From: Dehalococcoidia bacterium
GTDB lineage: Bacteria > Chloroflexota > Dehalococcoidia > JACVQG01 > JAHKAY01
DNA length: 24,150 bases
Assembly: GCA_030744635.1 (NCBI GenBank)
Contig: JASLQE010000311.1
Location: 1 to 24,150 of the forward strand
Reading direction: 5' to 3'
Shown piece by piece: positions 7,567 to 15,513 of the stretch. The translations under genes were made by a program, and so were the position numbers. The first letter of the stretch is position 1; each line of letters opens with the position of its first letter. Under the pieces are notes generated by a model that saw nothing but the letters and a program-made list of their open reading frames with translations, did not search any database and was not told the origin of the DNA.

Positions 7567-8745
7567 ATGAACGCTCTGGAAGGTATCCTGGTACTGGACC
7601 TGGCCCGCCGATATCCGGGGGCCTATTCCGCCATGTTTCTGGGGGACTTCGGCGCCGATGTTATCAAGGTTGACCCGCCTGGCACCGAGTTCCCCATACC
7701 CTTTATAGATACCCACAGCGAGGAGTTCGCCGCACACTTCGCACCCGACCGCAACAAGAAGAGTATCGTCATCAACCTGAGGGATGAGGCGGGCCGGGAG
7801 GCATTTTACCGCCTGGTGAAGCGGGCTGATGTGCTTATAGAGGGGTTCCGCCCCGGTGTGATGAAGAAACTGGGGGCGGACTATGAGACGCTGAGGAAGC
7901 TAAACCCCCGCCTTATCTACTGCTCCGAAACCGGCTACGGACCCGATGGCCCCTATGCCAGCGTCCCCGCCCATGATATGAACTACATCGCCATCGCGGG
8001 TGCCCTGAGCCTGGTGGGCGCCAAGGACGGCCCTCCATACCTACCCAGCAACCTGCTGGCCGATATGGCCGGGGCCGGTCTTCACGGCGCTATCGGCGTC
8101 CTCCTCGCCATCCAGGCGCGGGAGCGGACGGGCCAGGGCCAGATAGTGGACATCTCCTATATAGATACGGTGATATCGTTGCTTTCTTATGATGCCTCTT
8201 TTTATTTTACCAGCGGGCGTGTGCCCAAACGGGGGGAGACCCACACCACGGGGGCCGTCGCCTGGGGGAATGTCTACCTGTGCAAGGACGGGGAGTACTT
8301 CTCCCTGGGCTGTGCCGAGCCTCACCTTTGGGCCAACCTGTGCCGTGCTCTGGGCCGGGAGGACCTGGTCCCTCTACACAATCCGGAGACCCCTGAGGAG
8401 CGGCAGCGGGTTATATCCGAGCTGTCCGCCATATTCCTTACCCGCACCCGGGACGAGTGGGCGGACTACCTGCGGGACAAGGAGGCCTGTACGGGCCCGG
8501 TGCTCAATATAGATGAGACTTTTCAGGATCCGCAGGTGCTCCACCGCAAGATGGTGGTAGAAGTAGACCACCCCAGGCTGGGTAAGGTGAAACAGGTGGG
8601 CATACCCATCAAGCTTTCTGAAACACCGGGCAGCATCCGCAGCGTCGGTGTACCGTTGGGGGAGCACACCCGCGAAATCCTCTCCGGCCTCGGGTTTAGT
8701 GAGCAGGAGATAGCTTCGCTAAGGGATAAGGGGGCTGTAGCGTAA
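7567..8745 (+). CDS. CaiB/BaiF-fold protein, alpha-methylacyl-CoA racemase-like
   Basis: This 392-residue member of the family III CoA-transferase fold starts at ATG 7567 behind an AAGGGGG ribosome site. Unlike the CoA-transferase at 2326-3537 it carries the racemase pattern: H136 in AHDMNYIAIAGAL, D166 in LLADMAGAGL and E251 in LGCAEPHLW. The spacings of 30 and 115 residues equal those of the catalytic His126, Asp156 and Glu241 of the mycobacterial alpha-methylacyl-CoA racemase. Other family marks are LDLARRYPGAY, FLGDFGADVIKV, EGFRPGV, the ETGYGPDGPYA segment and ERTGQGQIVDISYID. The likely role is epimerising 2-methyl-branched acyl-CoA thioesters in the cytoplasm, for branched-chain or sterol side-chain breakdown. 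CoA transfer cannot be excluded. It stands alone, divergent from the molybdoenzyme and convergent with the MFS gene. Confidence 0.85.
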   Translation: MNALEGILVLDLARRYPGAYSAMFLGDFGADVIKVDPPGTEFPIPFIDTHSEEFAAHFAPDRNKKSIVINLRDEAGREAFYRLVKRADVLIEGFRPGVMKKLGADYETLRKLNPRLIYCSETGYGPDGPYASVPAHDMNYIAIAGALSLVGAKDGPPYLPSNLLADMAGAGLHGAIGVLLAIQARERTGQGQIVDISYIDTVISLLSYDASFYFTSGRVPKRGETHTTGAVAWGNVYLCKDGEYFSLGCAEPHLWANLCRALGREDLVPLHNPETPEERQRVISELSAIFLTRTRDEWADYLRDKEACTGPVLNIDETFQDPQVLHRKMVVEVDHPRLGKVKQVGIPIKLSETPGSIRSVGVPLGEHTREILSGLGFSEQEIASLRDKGAVA

Positions 8746-8753
8746 AGCCTTGA

Positions 8754-8774
8754 CCCCTTCTTTGGAAGAAGGGG
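8754..8774. terminator. Perfect 9-bp hairpin between convergent genes
   Basis: CCCCTTCTT (8754-8762) pairs perfectly with AAGAAGGGG (8766-8774) around the 3-nt loop TGG. It lies 9 nt after the stop of the racemase-like gene and 13 nt beyond the stop of the convergent MFS gene. No U-run follows on either strand, so this is a candidate bidirectional, non-canonical terminator. Confidence 0.5.
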
Positions 8775-8787
8775 GCCGGCTACCTTG

Positions 8788-10005
8788 TCACTGGGAGTCT
8801 GAGAAGTGACGGCGTGCCCGGCCCACAGCTCCCTCTTGGAGGAAGAGGGTCAGCAGTAGGCCGCTGCCCATGGTGGCGGCAGCCAGTTGGAAGGACAGTG
8901 CACCGTAGCCAACCTGCGCCACCAGCAGCCCGCCTATTCCCACACCCACGGCTGTGCCCCCCCAGTTGCTGCTGGATATAAGGCCGGTCAGAGTGCCCCG
9001 GGCCGGTCCCCCGGATTCGGTACAAGCGATAGACAGTATTGTTGTGACAGGGATGACCAGCATCACGAACAGGCCTGCTACAAGCACGGAAAGCCACATC
9101 CCCCACCCTAAAAGGAAGACCGCCAGTCCCGGGACTGTGGCTGCCAGAACTGCGGTGGCGGTCATTGACATCCGCCGGTGGCTACCGCCTATCTTACCCC
9201 CCAACAGCGGACCCAGTGTTGCTCCTATGGCGACGACTGCCATCGGCAAGGCCACCCCCGCTGTACTCAGCTCATGGGTCAGTATCAGGTAGGCCGGGAA
9301 GAAGGTGATAATCACACCAAAGGCCATGCGGGCTATCATGTTTGATACCGCCATATGCCAGGTGAAAGGAAAGGCGAACACCCGCCGCAGTCTCCCCATC
9401 AGCGGTAGCCCGGTGGCCTGAGGGCGATAGCGGGGGCAGAGTACTGCTAATGCCAGGGAGGCCAGGAGCATGGTTATGCCGGCGGCAACAAAGGGAGAGC
9501 GCCACCCGGCGAAGTCGGCCAGGACAGCGGCTAAGGGTATACCCAGCAGGCTGCTCAGGCCCGGCTGCACCGTTATTGTGGCCACCGACATCGCCCTTCG
9601 TCTCTCGGGGAATACATCGCCGATGAGGGCCAGGCAGGTGGGTGAAACGATGCCTCCGCCGATGCCCGACATCACACGGAACACTGCCGCCATGGCGAAA
9701 CCGGGGGCTGAAGCCGTTCCCAAAGAGCCTATGACTACCAGAAGGGTGCCCAGGAGCAGCACCGGCTTGCGCCCGTAGGTGTCAGAGAACGGGCCTATCG
9801 ACAGGGCTGCCAGTGCCCAGGCCATGGACGATACGGCCACGAGTTGGGCTACCACAGGCACGGTGGTATTCAGACCGGCAGCCATATCCACCAGCAGCGG
9901 CCCCAGCATTGCTATCGATGTGATATTAGTAAAAACGGTGAATGCCAGAACACCCAGGAGGATGCTGAAGCGGGGCTGGCGGGTTGAACCTTCAGATAGT
10001 GACAT
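8788..10005 (-). CDS. MFS transporter (drug-resistance DHA1-type), intact tandem copy
   Basis: This 405-residue inner-membrane protein has about 12 hydrophobic helices arranged in two halves around a central basic loop (LMGRLRRVFAF). MFS motif A is GPFSDTYGRKPVLLLG, between helices 2 and 3. A glycine-rich RVMSGIGGGIVSPTCLALIGD follows in helices 4-5, typical of proton-driven drug or metabolite exporters. The ATG at 10005 is 9 nt after the stop of the upstream paralogue and uses an AAAGGA site overlapping that stop, so the pair are translationally coupled. It is closely similar to the neighbour at 10015-11267 along its whole length, which points to tandem duplication. The substrate is unknown; the amidohydrolase further upstream on the same strand could act on a related compound. 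Confidence 0.9.
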   Translation of the reverse strand: MSLSEGSTRQPRFSILLGVLAFTVFTNITSIAMLGPLLVDMAAGLNTTVPVVAQLVAVSSMAWALAALSIGPFSDTYGRKPVLLLGTLLVVIGSLGTASAPGFAMAAVFRVMSGIGGGIVSPTCLALIGDVFPERRRAMSVATITVQPGLSSLLGIPLAAVLADFAGWRSPFVAAGITMLLASLALAVLCPRYRPQATGLPLMGRLRRVFAFPFTWHMAVSNMIARMAFGVIITFFPAYLILTHELSTAGVALPMAVVAIGATLGPLLGGKIGGSHRRMSMTATAVLAATVPGLAVFLLGWGMWLSVLVAGLFVMLVIPVTTILSIACTESGGPARGTLTGLISSSNWGGTAVGVGIGGLLVAQVGYGALSFQLAAATMGSGLLLTLFLQEGAVGRARRHFSDSQ

Positions 10006-10014
10006 AATTGTCCT

Positions 10015-11267
10015 TTAGGGACCTGCCGTGGCTGTTTCATTTTCACTTCCCCCGGAAGTAGAGAAATGCTGGCGGGCTCGGGCCACGGCGCGCTCGTTCA
10101 CCATCAGGGCCATTAGTAGCAGACCGCTTCTCAGGACGGTGCCAGGTAGGAGGAAGGACAATGCCCCATAGCCGGCCTGAGCTACTAGCAGCCCGCCTAT
10201 GGCGGCCCCCAGGGCGGTGCCTACCCAGTTGCTACCCGATATGATGCCGGACATAGTACCACGGGAGGCTCCCCCTGTCTCGGCCACCAGTATCATCAGG
10301 ATAGTGGTTAGGGGAACAATCAGCAACATGAAGAAACCTGCGGTGAATACAGAAAACCACACCCCCCATCCCAGATGGAATATACCCAGGCCTAGGACTG
10401 CGGCTGCCAGTAGCAATGCGGCGGTAATCGGAAGCCGCCTGGTTCTACCCCCTTTCTTGCCCTCCAGCAGCGGTGCCGAGGTAGTCCATAGGGCGACCAC
10501 AGACACCGGCAGGGCTACCCCGGCAGTCCCCAGACCGTAGGTCATCTGAAGGAAAGCTGGGAAGAAGGTGGCCATTACACCCCAGGTTATGCGGGCCATC
10601 AAGTTGCTTCCTGCCATATGCCATGTCAGCGGGAACGCAGCGATCCGTCGGAGCCTTTTGCCCAAGTCCAGGTCAGCCCTTAGAGAATGCTGGTGAGGGA
10701 CCATAAAAAAGAGGAGTATGGTGGCCATGAACAGCGCCACTCCTATCACCAGGAAAGGAAAACGCCAACCTGCGAAATCGCCTACCACTGCAACTAGGGG
10801 GACGCCGAGCACGCTGCTCATTCCAGGCTGCATGGTGAGCGGGCTATGGACATGGACCTCCTCTTTTCGGGGAATATGTCTCCGATGAGGGCTATACAAG
10901 TGGGCGGCACCATACCACCGCCGATTCCAGCCAGCACGCGGAAACCCGCCGCAACGGGGAGGCTGGGGGCCAGTCCCGTGCCTATTGAGGCTATCGCTAC
11001 GAGGCAGGTGCCCACCAGGAGCACCGGCTTGCGTCCGTAGGTATCGGAAAAAGGGCCCACCACCAGCGCCGTTAGCGCCCAGGTTGCAGCAGCTATAGTA
11101 ACAAGCTGGCCTACTAAAGTAACTGTGGTATTCAGGGCTGAGGACATGTCCACCAGCAGCGGGCCCACCATGACCAACGAAGTGACCACACCGAAAATGG
11201 CGAAGGCCATGCTCACCAGAAGAAGTCGAGACCCGTGCTGTTCAGGGAAGTCCTGCTGCACCGGCAT
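10015..11267 (-). pseudogene. MFS transporter paralogue broken by a single-base frameshift
   Basis: The gene reads as an MFS exporter in two frames. The N-terminal part (11267 to about 10842) contains GPFSDTYGRKPVLLVG and RVLAGIGGGMVPPTCIALIGD and ends at MSIA before running into a stop. The C-terminal part (about 10833 to 10015) resumes with TMQPGMSSVLGVPLVAVVGD in another frame. Against the intact paralogue, the bases between the two conserved anchors are 8 (10834-10841) where the paralogue has 9, so one base is missing. Restoring it gives about 418 residues, near the paralogue's 405. There is no homopolymer or slippery heptamer at the site, and the rest of the frame is free of stops. The disruption is therefore recent or an assembly error. 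The ATG at 11267 is preferred over an adjacent TTG. Confidence 0.85.
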
Positions 11268-11299
11268 CAACGCCCTCTCAAAGTCCGCATACGCAACCT

Positions 11300-11325
11300 C
11301 TTATATGGTACGTGTCTCCCGTACC
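11300..11325 (-). promoter_or_regulatory. Candidate promoter and operator of the MFS pair
   Basis: On the minus strand TATAAG (11305-11300) is a 5-of-6 match to a -10 and lies 32 nt before the MFS start codon. Directly upstream is an inverted repeat: GGTACG (11307-11312) and CGTACC (11320-11325) around 7 nt. This is where a TetR-like repressor would block RNA polymerase. No -35 is recognisable. No regulator gene is adjacent, so the operator reading is inference. Confidence 0.3.
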
Positions 11326-11427
11326 CGGCTGATGGTGGAGGAGAATATTCGCAGTCTGCCCGAGGCCGGTACGCCCGTTACCCCCTGCAGAGTGGCGTCT
11401 GTGCCTGGCCAAGCTTCCGGGAGGGCT

Positions 11428-12375
11428 CTAAAGCTCAAACATGCGCTGGGCGTTCTCATAGAGGATGAAGCGCTTCTCCTCGGCGCTCAGCCCAAGCTGC
11501 TCTAGGCCGCGCTGTGCTATTCGGGGGTCCCACCACGGGAAGTCTGAGCCGAAGAGCACCCTCTCGGCGCCAATCTTCCGTATCATGGCCAGCAGCTTGT
11601 CCTGGGGCCATTCGGCACCCACGGCGGCGCTGACATCGAAGCACAGATGGGGGTGCCTCCTGGCCAGGGCCAGGGCCGCATTGTAGTAGGGCTGGAAGAG
11701 GTGGGGGTACCATTCGGCCGGCCCCACCCCCATGTGGGCCAGCACCAGTCTCAGCTTGGGGAAGGCGGTGGCCACATCCTCGAAGTGCTCCGGCTTGGAG
11801 TACTCCACCGGCAGTTCAGGGTTGTCGGGGTGGGGGTGGGCACCCACATGGAAGACGATGGGCACATCCAGGGTCTGGGCCGTCTCGTAGATGGGCCACA
11901 GGGACTGATGGTTGGGGAAAAACCGGCCGATGGGCGGGTGGAGCTTGATGGCCCGGGCATCGTGGCTGGTAACCTTGTCGCGTATCTCCTGGCGCATGGC
12001 ATCGGGCGACATGATGGGGTCCAGGGTGATGGTGGCGTAGAAGTTAGGGTGCTCCTGCGCCATGGCGCATGTCCACTGGTTGCGCCGCTCCAGCCGGGCC
12101 AGCAGCCTGTGCTGTATCTCGTGCTCGGCGTCCTCCCGCTGGCTGGGGGTGAGGTTCGGGGACAGCTTTGCCACTGCGGCATCCCACATATAGGCCAGGG
12201 GGATGGTGTTCACCATCAGCGCCCCGGCGACATCGGAAGCCTTCAGAGCGGCCACGGCGTCCTCAATGGTGCCGCTGATATCGGGCTTGGACGGGGTGTT
12301 GGACATCGCCTGCCGTCCCGCCTCCGGGGTGTGGAAGGTGTGCAGGTGTGCGTCAATCACCGGATATTCTTGCAT
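11428..12375 (-). CDS. Amidohydrolase 2 family metal-dependent hydrolase/decarboxylase
   Basis: This 315-residue TIM-barrel protein starts at ATG 12375, three bases after the strong site AAGGGAGGT; a longer reading to 12549 lacks any family sequence before this point. Metal and catalytic residues visible are H10 and H12 (DAHLHTFH), H145 (IKLHPPIG), H176 (IVFHVGAHPH), H214 (LAHMGVG) and D278 (LFGSDFPWW). The closing segment LSAEEKRFILYENAQRMFEL is the usual family end, where the enzyme returns to the barrel. Relatives hydrolyse or decarboxylate aromatic and cyclic acids in the cytoplasm. The actual substrate is not readable. It lies upstream of the two MFS transporters on the same strand with a 160-nt gap, so common function is possible but co-transcription is uncertain. 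Confidence 0.88.
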   Translation of the reverse strand: MQEYPVIDAHLHTFHTPEAGRQAMSNTPSKPDISGTIEDAVAALKASDVAGALMVNTIPLAYMWDAAVAKLSPNLTPSQREDAEHEIQHRLLARLERRNQWTCAMAQEHPNFYATITLDPIMSPDAMRQEIRDKVTSHDARAIKLHPPIGRFFPNHQSLWPIYETAQTLDVPIVFHVGAHPHPDNPELPVEYSKPEHFEDVATAFPKLRLVLAHMGVGPAEWYPHLFQPYYNAALALARRHPHLCFDVSAAVGAEWPQDKLLAMIRKIGAERVLFGSDFPWWDPRIAQRGLEQLGLSAEEKRFILYENAQRMFEL

Positions 12376-12488
12376 GGTACCTCCCTTGCCTGGCTGAGCA
12401 AATCTTAATACGCCACGCAGGGGAACGCAATCATCTGGAGTCCGGGCAGCTATCGGCTGGAGACTTTGAGCAGCGTCCTGTTGAGGCG

Positions 12489-12511
12489 GCTTCCGCAGGA
12501 TGTGCGGAAGC
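12489..12511 (-). terminator. Perfect 9-bp GC-rich hairpin downstream of proS
   Basis: GCTTCCGCA (12489-12497) pairs with TGCGGAAGC (12503-12511) around a 5-nt loop. It lies in the 272-nt gap 12376-12647 between proS and the amidohydrolase gene, about 137 nt after the proS stop on the minus strand. It lacks a U-run. It could end the long housekeeping operon or fold in the amidohydrolase leader. The same gap holds a TTGACA on the minus strand (12581-12576) but no matching -10 at normal spacing. Confidence 0.4.
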
Positions 12512-12647
12512 TGGCCCCTGGTTCGTTTACGAATGAGCACCTGCCGCATCTTATGTTTGCCAGCGGGTTCCTCCCTGTCAAATCATGGGTAGCCGAAAAT
12601 CATTGAGCGGAGGCCATATTCAATCGCCGCTGCTGAAAGCGGGGAGG

Positions 12648-14372
12648 TTAGCTGTTGCCCTGGTCCAAGAGGGCCTTGACCTGGGATGCCAGACCCTCTA
12701 TGGGCAGAAACTGGGGCTGCTTCTCTGTGCGCCACTTGACCTCAGCGTTGCCCTTGCCCAGACTGCGCTGACTGATAACCAGCCGCAGGGGGATGCCGAG
12801 GAGGTCGGCATCGTTGAACTTGACCCCCGGCGAGTCCTCCCGGTCATCGAAGAGCACCTCTATCCCCGCTTCAAGCATCTCCTGGTAGAGTCCCTCAGCC
12901 ACCTCGCCCACCTGGGAGCAATCCCCGTAGAGGGGGCACAGGTATACCTGGTGGGGGGCGATGCTCAGGGGCCAGGTGATGCCCTTATCGTCGTGGTGCA
13001 ACTCTACGATGGCTGCCAGCAGGCGGCCCACTCCGATACCGTAGCTGCCCATTGTGACGGGCTGGGAGACCCCTTCGTGGTCCAGGAATGCGGCTCCTAT
13101 ACTCTGGCTGATGACGGTGCCCAGCTTGAAGACATGGCCCACCTCAATGCCCCGCCCCGCCTGGAGGGGTGAGGAGCAGCGGGGACAGCCCTGCCCGGCG
13201 GCAGCCGACGCTATATCCGCAACCGTATCCACCTGGAAGTCCCGGGGGTAGTTTACATTGTTTACATGGTAGCCATCCCGGTTGGCCCCGGCCACCAGGT
13301 TGGCCCCCAGGGCGATGGACTCATCACCCACGGTGGGGATGCCCTTGAGGCCCAGTGGGGAGGCGGAGCCGGCTACCAGCCCTGCCCCGGCCACCTCTTC
13401 CTCGGTGGCCAGGCGAAGCTCGTTACATTTCAGTAGGTTTTTAAGCTTCACCTCGTTTATCTCCAGGTCGCCCCGGATGACTGCAAACACCATCCGGCCG
13501 TCCGCCGAGTAGAAGACGGCCTTGAGGGTGCGGCTGGTGGGCACGCCCGCGAAGCGAGCCAGGGCATCGATCGTCTTGATGCCGGGCGTGGCTATTTCCT
13601 CCAGGGGGAGGGTAGTTTCAGCGGGGGGCTCCCCCTTTCGGGCCTGTGCCTTTTCCAGGTTGGCGGCGTAGCCGCAGGAGGGGCAGTGTATGATTTCGTC
13701 CTCGCCGGTGGGGGTGAGGCTGGTAAACTCGTGGGACTCCTTGCCGCCGATAGCGCCTGAATCGGCCTCCACTAGCACCACGGGCAGATGGCAGCGTTCG
13801 TAGATGCGCCGGTAGGCGTCAATCATAAGCTGGTAGCTATGGTCCAGACCGGCCTCATCGGCATCCAGGCTGTAGAGGTCCTTCATGGAGAACTCCCGGC
13901 CTCGCAGCAGACCCCCACGGGGCCGTAGCTCGTCCCGAAACTTGTTCTGTATCTGGTAGACCAGAACGGGGAGGTCCCTGTAGCTTCTGACAAAGGAGCG
14001 GGCCAACTGCGCCACCACCTCCTCGTGAGTGGGGCCCAGCACCAGGCGTCTCTCCCTGCGGTCCTCTATGGAGAACATTGTGGGGCCAAAGGCGGTGTCC
14101 CGGCCCGTCTCCTGCCACAACTCCAGGGGCTGCAGACCCGGGAACAGTGCCTCCTGCCCTCCGGCCCGGTCCATCTCCTCCCGGATGATGTTCTCCACCT
14201 TTTTGAAGGCGCGCCACCCCAGGGGCAGATAGGTATATACCCCGGCGGCCCCGGGGAAAATCATGCCCGCCCGTAGCAGTAGCTGGTGGCTGATGGTCTC
14301 CGCATCGGCGGGGGCCTGGCGCAGGGTCTTGGAAATCAGGTGTGAAAAACGCAGTCCGGCGGTGGGTGTCAT
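12648..14372 (-). CDS. proS: Prolyl-tRNA synthetase, bacterial type with editing domain
   Basis: This 574-residue cytoplasmic enzyme charges tRNA-Pro. Length and layout are those of the bacterial type that carries a YbaK-like editing domain between motifs 2 and 3. Motif 1 spans AGVYTYLPLGWRAFKKVE (43-60), motif 2 is QNKFRDELRPRGGLLRGREF (142-161) followed by MKDLYS, the editing domain covers roughly 225-410, and motif 3 is SYGIGVGRLLAAIVE (443-457). Two CxxC pairs flank the editing domain (C230/C233 and C396/C399). They precede the family's RGIEVGHVFKLGT segment and look like a zinc ribbon. The anticodon domain ends the protein. It is the last gene of the housekeeping operon, 79 nt after ispG, with a hairpin in the gap. 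The ribosome site is weak (AAAGAG). Confidence 0.97.
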   Translation of the reverse strand: MTPTAGLRFSHLISKTLRQAPADAETISHQLLLRAGMIFPGAAGVYTYLPLGWRAFKKVENIIREEMDRAGGQEALFPGLQPLELWQETGRDTAFGPTMFSIEDRRERRLVLGPTHEEVVAQLARSFVRSYRDLPVLVYQIQNKFRDELRPRGGLLRGREFSMKDLYSLDADEAGLDHSYQLMIDAYRRIYERCHLPVVLVEADSGAIGGKESHEFTSLTPTGEDEIIHCPSCGYAANLEKAQARKGEPPAETTLPLEEIATPGIKTIDALARFAGVPTSRTLKAVFYSADGRMVFAVIRGDLEINEVKLKNLLKCNELRLATEEEVAGAGLVAGSASPLGLKGIPTVGDESIALGANLVAGANRDGYHVNNVNYPRDFQVDTVADIASAAAGQGCPRCSSPLQAGRGIEVGHVFKLGTVISQSIGAAFLDHEGVSQPVTMGSYGIGVGRLLAAIVELHHDDKGITWPLSIAPHQVYLCPLYGDCSQVGEVAEGLYQEMLEAGIEVLFDDREDSPGVKFNDADLLGIPLRLVISQRSLGKGNAEVKWRTEKQPQFLPIEGLASQVKALLDQGNS

Positions 14373-14416
14373 ATAATCTCTTTCTCTGTCTTCTCGCTGC
14401 CCAGGCTACCGAAGTA

Positions 14417-14433
14417 GAGGCCTGTGAGGCCTC
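14417..14433 (-). terminator. Hairpin in the ispG-proS gap
   Basis: GAGGCCT (14417-14423) and AGGCCTC (14427-14433) form a 7-bp perfect stem with a 3-nt loop, about 18 nt after the ispG stop on the minus strand. The bases after it (TACTTCGG) are not a proper U-tract. It could partly end the operon transcript before proS, or mark a processing site. Confidence 0.35.
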
Positions 14434-14451
14434 CCCCCATCCGCATTATTG

Positions 14452-15513
14452 TCATCCGGCATTGCTGTCCTCCATCTCGGCCACCACGGCCATGAGGTCA
14501 TCCATGAAGCTGGCTTCGGTAACGGTGCGCACCTTCTCACCTTTCTTGAAGATAACCCCCCGGCCTTTGCCAGCGGCCAGGCCCACATCGGCCTCCCGGG
14601 CCTCGCCCGGGCCATTGACCTCGCAGCCCATGACCGCTACTTTCAAGGGGCTACCGAGGTTTTTAAGCCTCTGTTCTACCTGGGCCACCAGCCCCTGCAG
14701 GTCCACATCGCAGCGCCCGCAGGTGGGGCAGCTTACCAGGACGGCGCCGTGCTCACGCAGGTTGAGGCTTTTCAATATCTCCCAAGCCGCACGCACCTCC
14801 TCGGCGGGGGGGCTGGTAAGGGATACCCGGATGGTATCCCCTATACCCTGGTGGAGCAGGATGCCGATGCCCACGGCGGAGCGGATGGAGCCCGCCGGCG
14901 GAGGCCCGGCCTCGGTGATGCCCACATGCAGGGGATAGCGGGTATGGCGGGCCATGAGGTGGTACCCGGCTACCGTGGTAGGGACATCAAAGGCCTTGAG
15001 GGATATCTTGATGAGATCGAAGTCCAGCCCCTCCAGGAAACCTATCTCCCGCAGGGCGGCGGATACCATGCGCTGTGCCAGGCTGCCCTCCGTGATGTCT
15101 TTGGGTAGGCTGCCGGCGTTGACGCCGATGCGAATGGGGATGTGCCGGGCACGGGCCTTGGCCACCACACGGGCCACCCCCTGCCGGCTGGTGATGTTAC
15201 CCGGGTTGAGGCGCAGGGCATCCACCCCTGCCTTCAAGGACTCCAGGGCCAGGCGGTGGTCAAAGTGGATGTCGGCGATAAGTGGGATGTGGATGGCCTT
15301 CTTGATAGCGGTGATGGCCCGGGCGGCCTCCATGTCGGGCACGGCCACTCGTACCAGCTCGCACCCTTCCGCTTCAAGCTCGGCAATCTGGGCTACGGTG
15401 GCGGACACATCCCGGGTATCGGTCTTGGTCATGGACTGTACCACCACGGGGGCACCGCCGCCCACCGTCACCCCACCGATATCTACCGCACGGGTCTTGC
15501 TGCTACGGGTCAC
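14452..15513 (-). CDS. ispG: 4-hydroxy-3-methylbut-2-enyl diphosphate synthase
   Basis: This 353-residue enzyme makes HMBPP from MEcPP, the penultimate step of the MEP isoprenoid pathway, using a [4Fe-4S] cluster and reduced ferredoxin or flavodoxin. Cluster ligands are C262 and C265 (SCPTCGRCD) and C297 (VMGCEVNGPGEA); the 35-residue distance from C262 to C297 equals that of the E. coli ligands. The barrel core is shown by VQSMTKTDTRDV (25-36), PLIADIHFDHRLAL (77-90), LRLNPGNI (100-107) and PIRIGVNAGSLP (126-137). The GTG start overlaps the rseP stop as GTGA, implying translational coupling. It sits in one operon with dxr, an earlier MEP step, and uppS, a consumer of the pathway's product. 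Confidence 0.97.
   Translation of the reverse strand: MTRSSKTRAVDIGGVTVGGGAPVVVQSMTKTDTRDVSATVAQIAELEAEGCELVRVAVPDMEAARAITAIKKAIHIPLIADIHFDHRLALESLKAGVDALRLNPGNITSRQGVARVVAKARARHIPIRIGVNAGSLPKDITEGSLAQRMVSAALREIGFLEGLDFDLIKISLKAFDVPTTVAGYHLMARHTRYPLHVGITEAGPPPAGSIRSAVGIGILLHQGIGDTIRVSLTSPPAEEVRAAWEILKSLNLREHGAVLVSCPTCGRCDVDLQGLVAQVEQRLKNLGSPLKVAVMGCEVNGPGEAREADVGLAAGKGRGVIFKKGEKVRTVTEASFMDDLMAVVAEMEDSNAG

Noticed and set aside
10834..10841. Programmed frameshifting in the MFS gene
   Set aside because: There is no slippery heptamer, no internal Shine-Dalgarno at useful spacing and no obvious downstream stem; a simple one-base loss explains it.
10015..10899. The C-terminal MFS half read as an independent 294-residue gene
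   Set aside because: Its first 20 or so residues are an out-of-frame reading of the upstream half, and the rest continues the paralogue's sequence, so it is one frameshifted gene.
11647..12408. A 253-residue plus-strand frame opposite the amidohydrolase
   Set aside because: It is a Gly/Val/His-rich mirror frame of a gene with all catalytic motifs present.
12376..12549. N-terminal extension of the amidohydrolase by 58 residues
   Set aside because: The extra stretch has no family similarity, and a strong AAGGGAGGT ribosome site lies directly before ATG 12375, which begins the conserved VIDAHLH segment.
12553..12581. TTGACA-based promoter for the amidohydrolase
   Set aside because: The -35 is perfect, but the sequence 16-18 nt on is AAACAT or similar; a better TAAGAT needs a 22-nt spacer.
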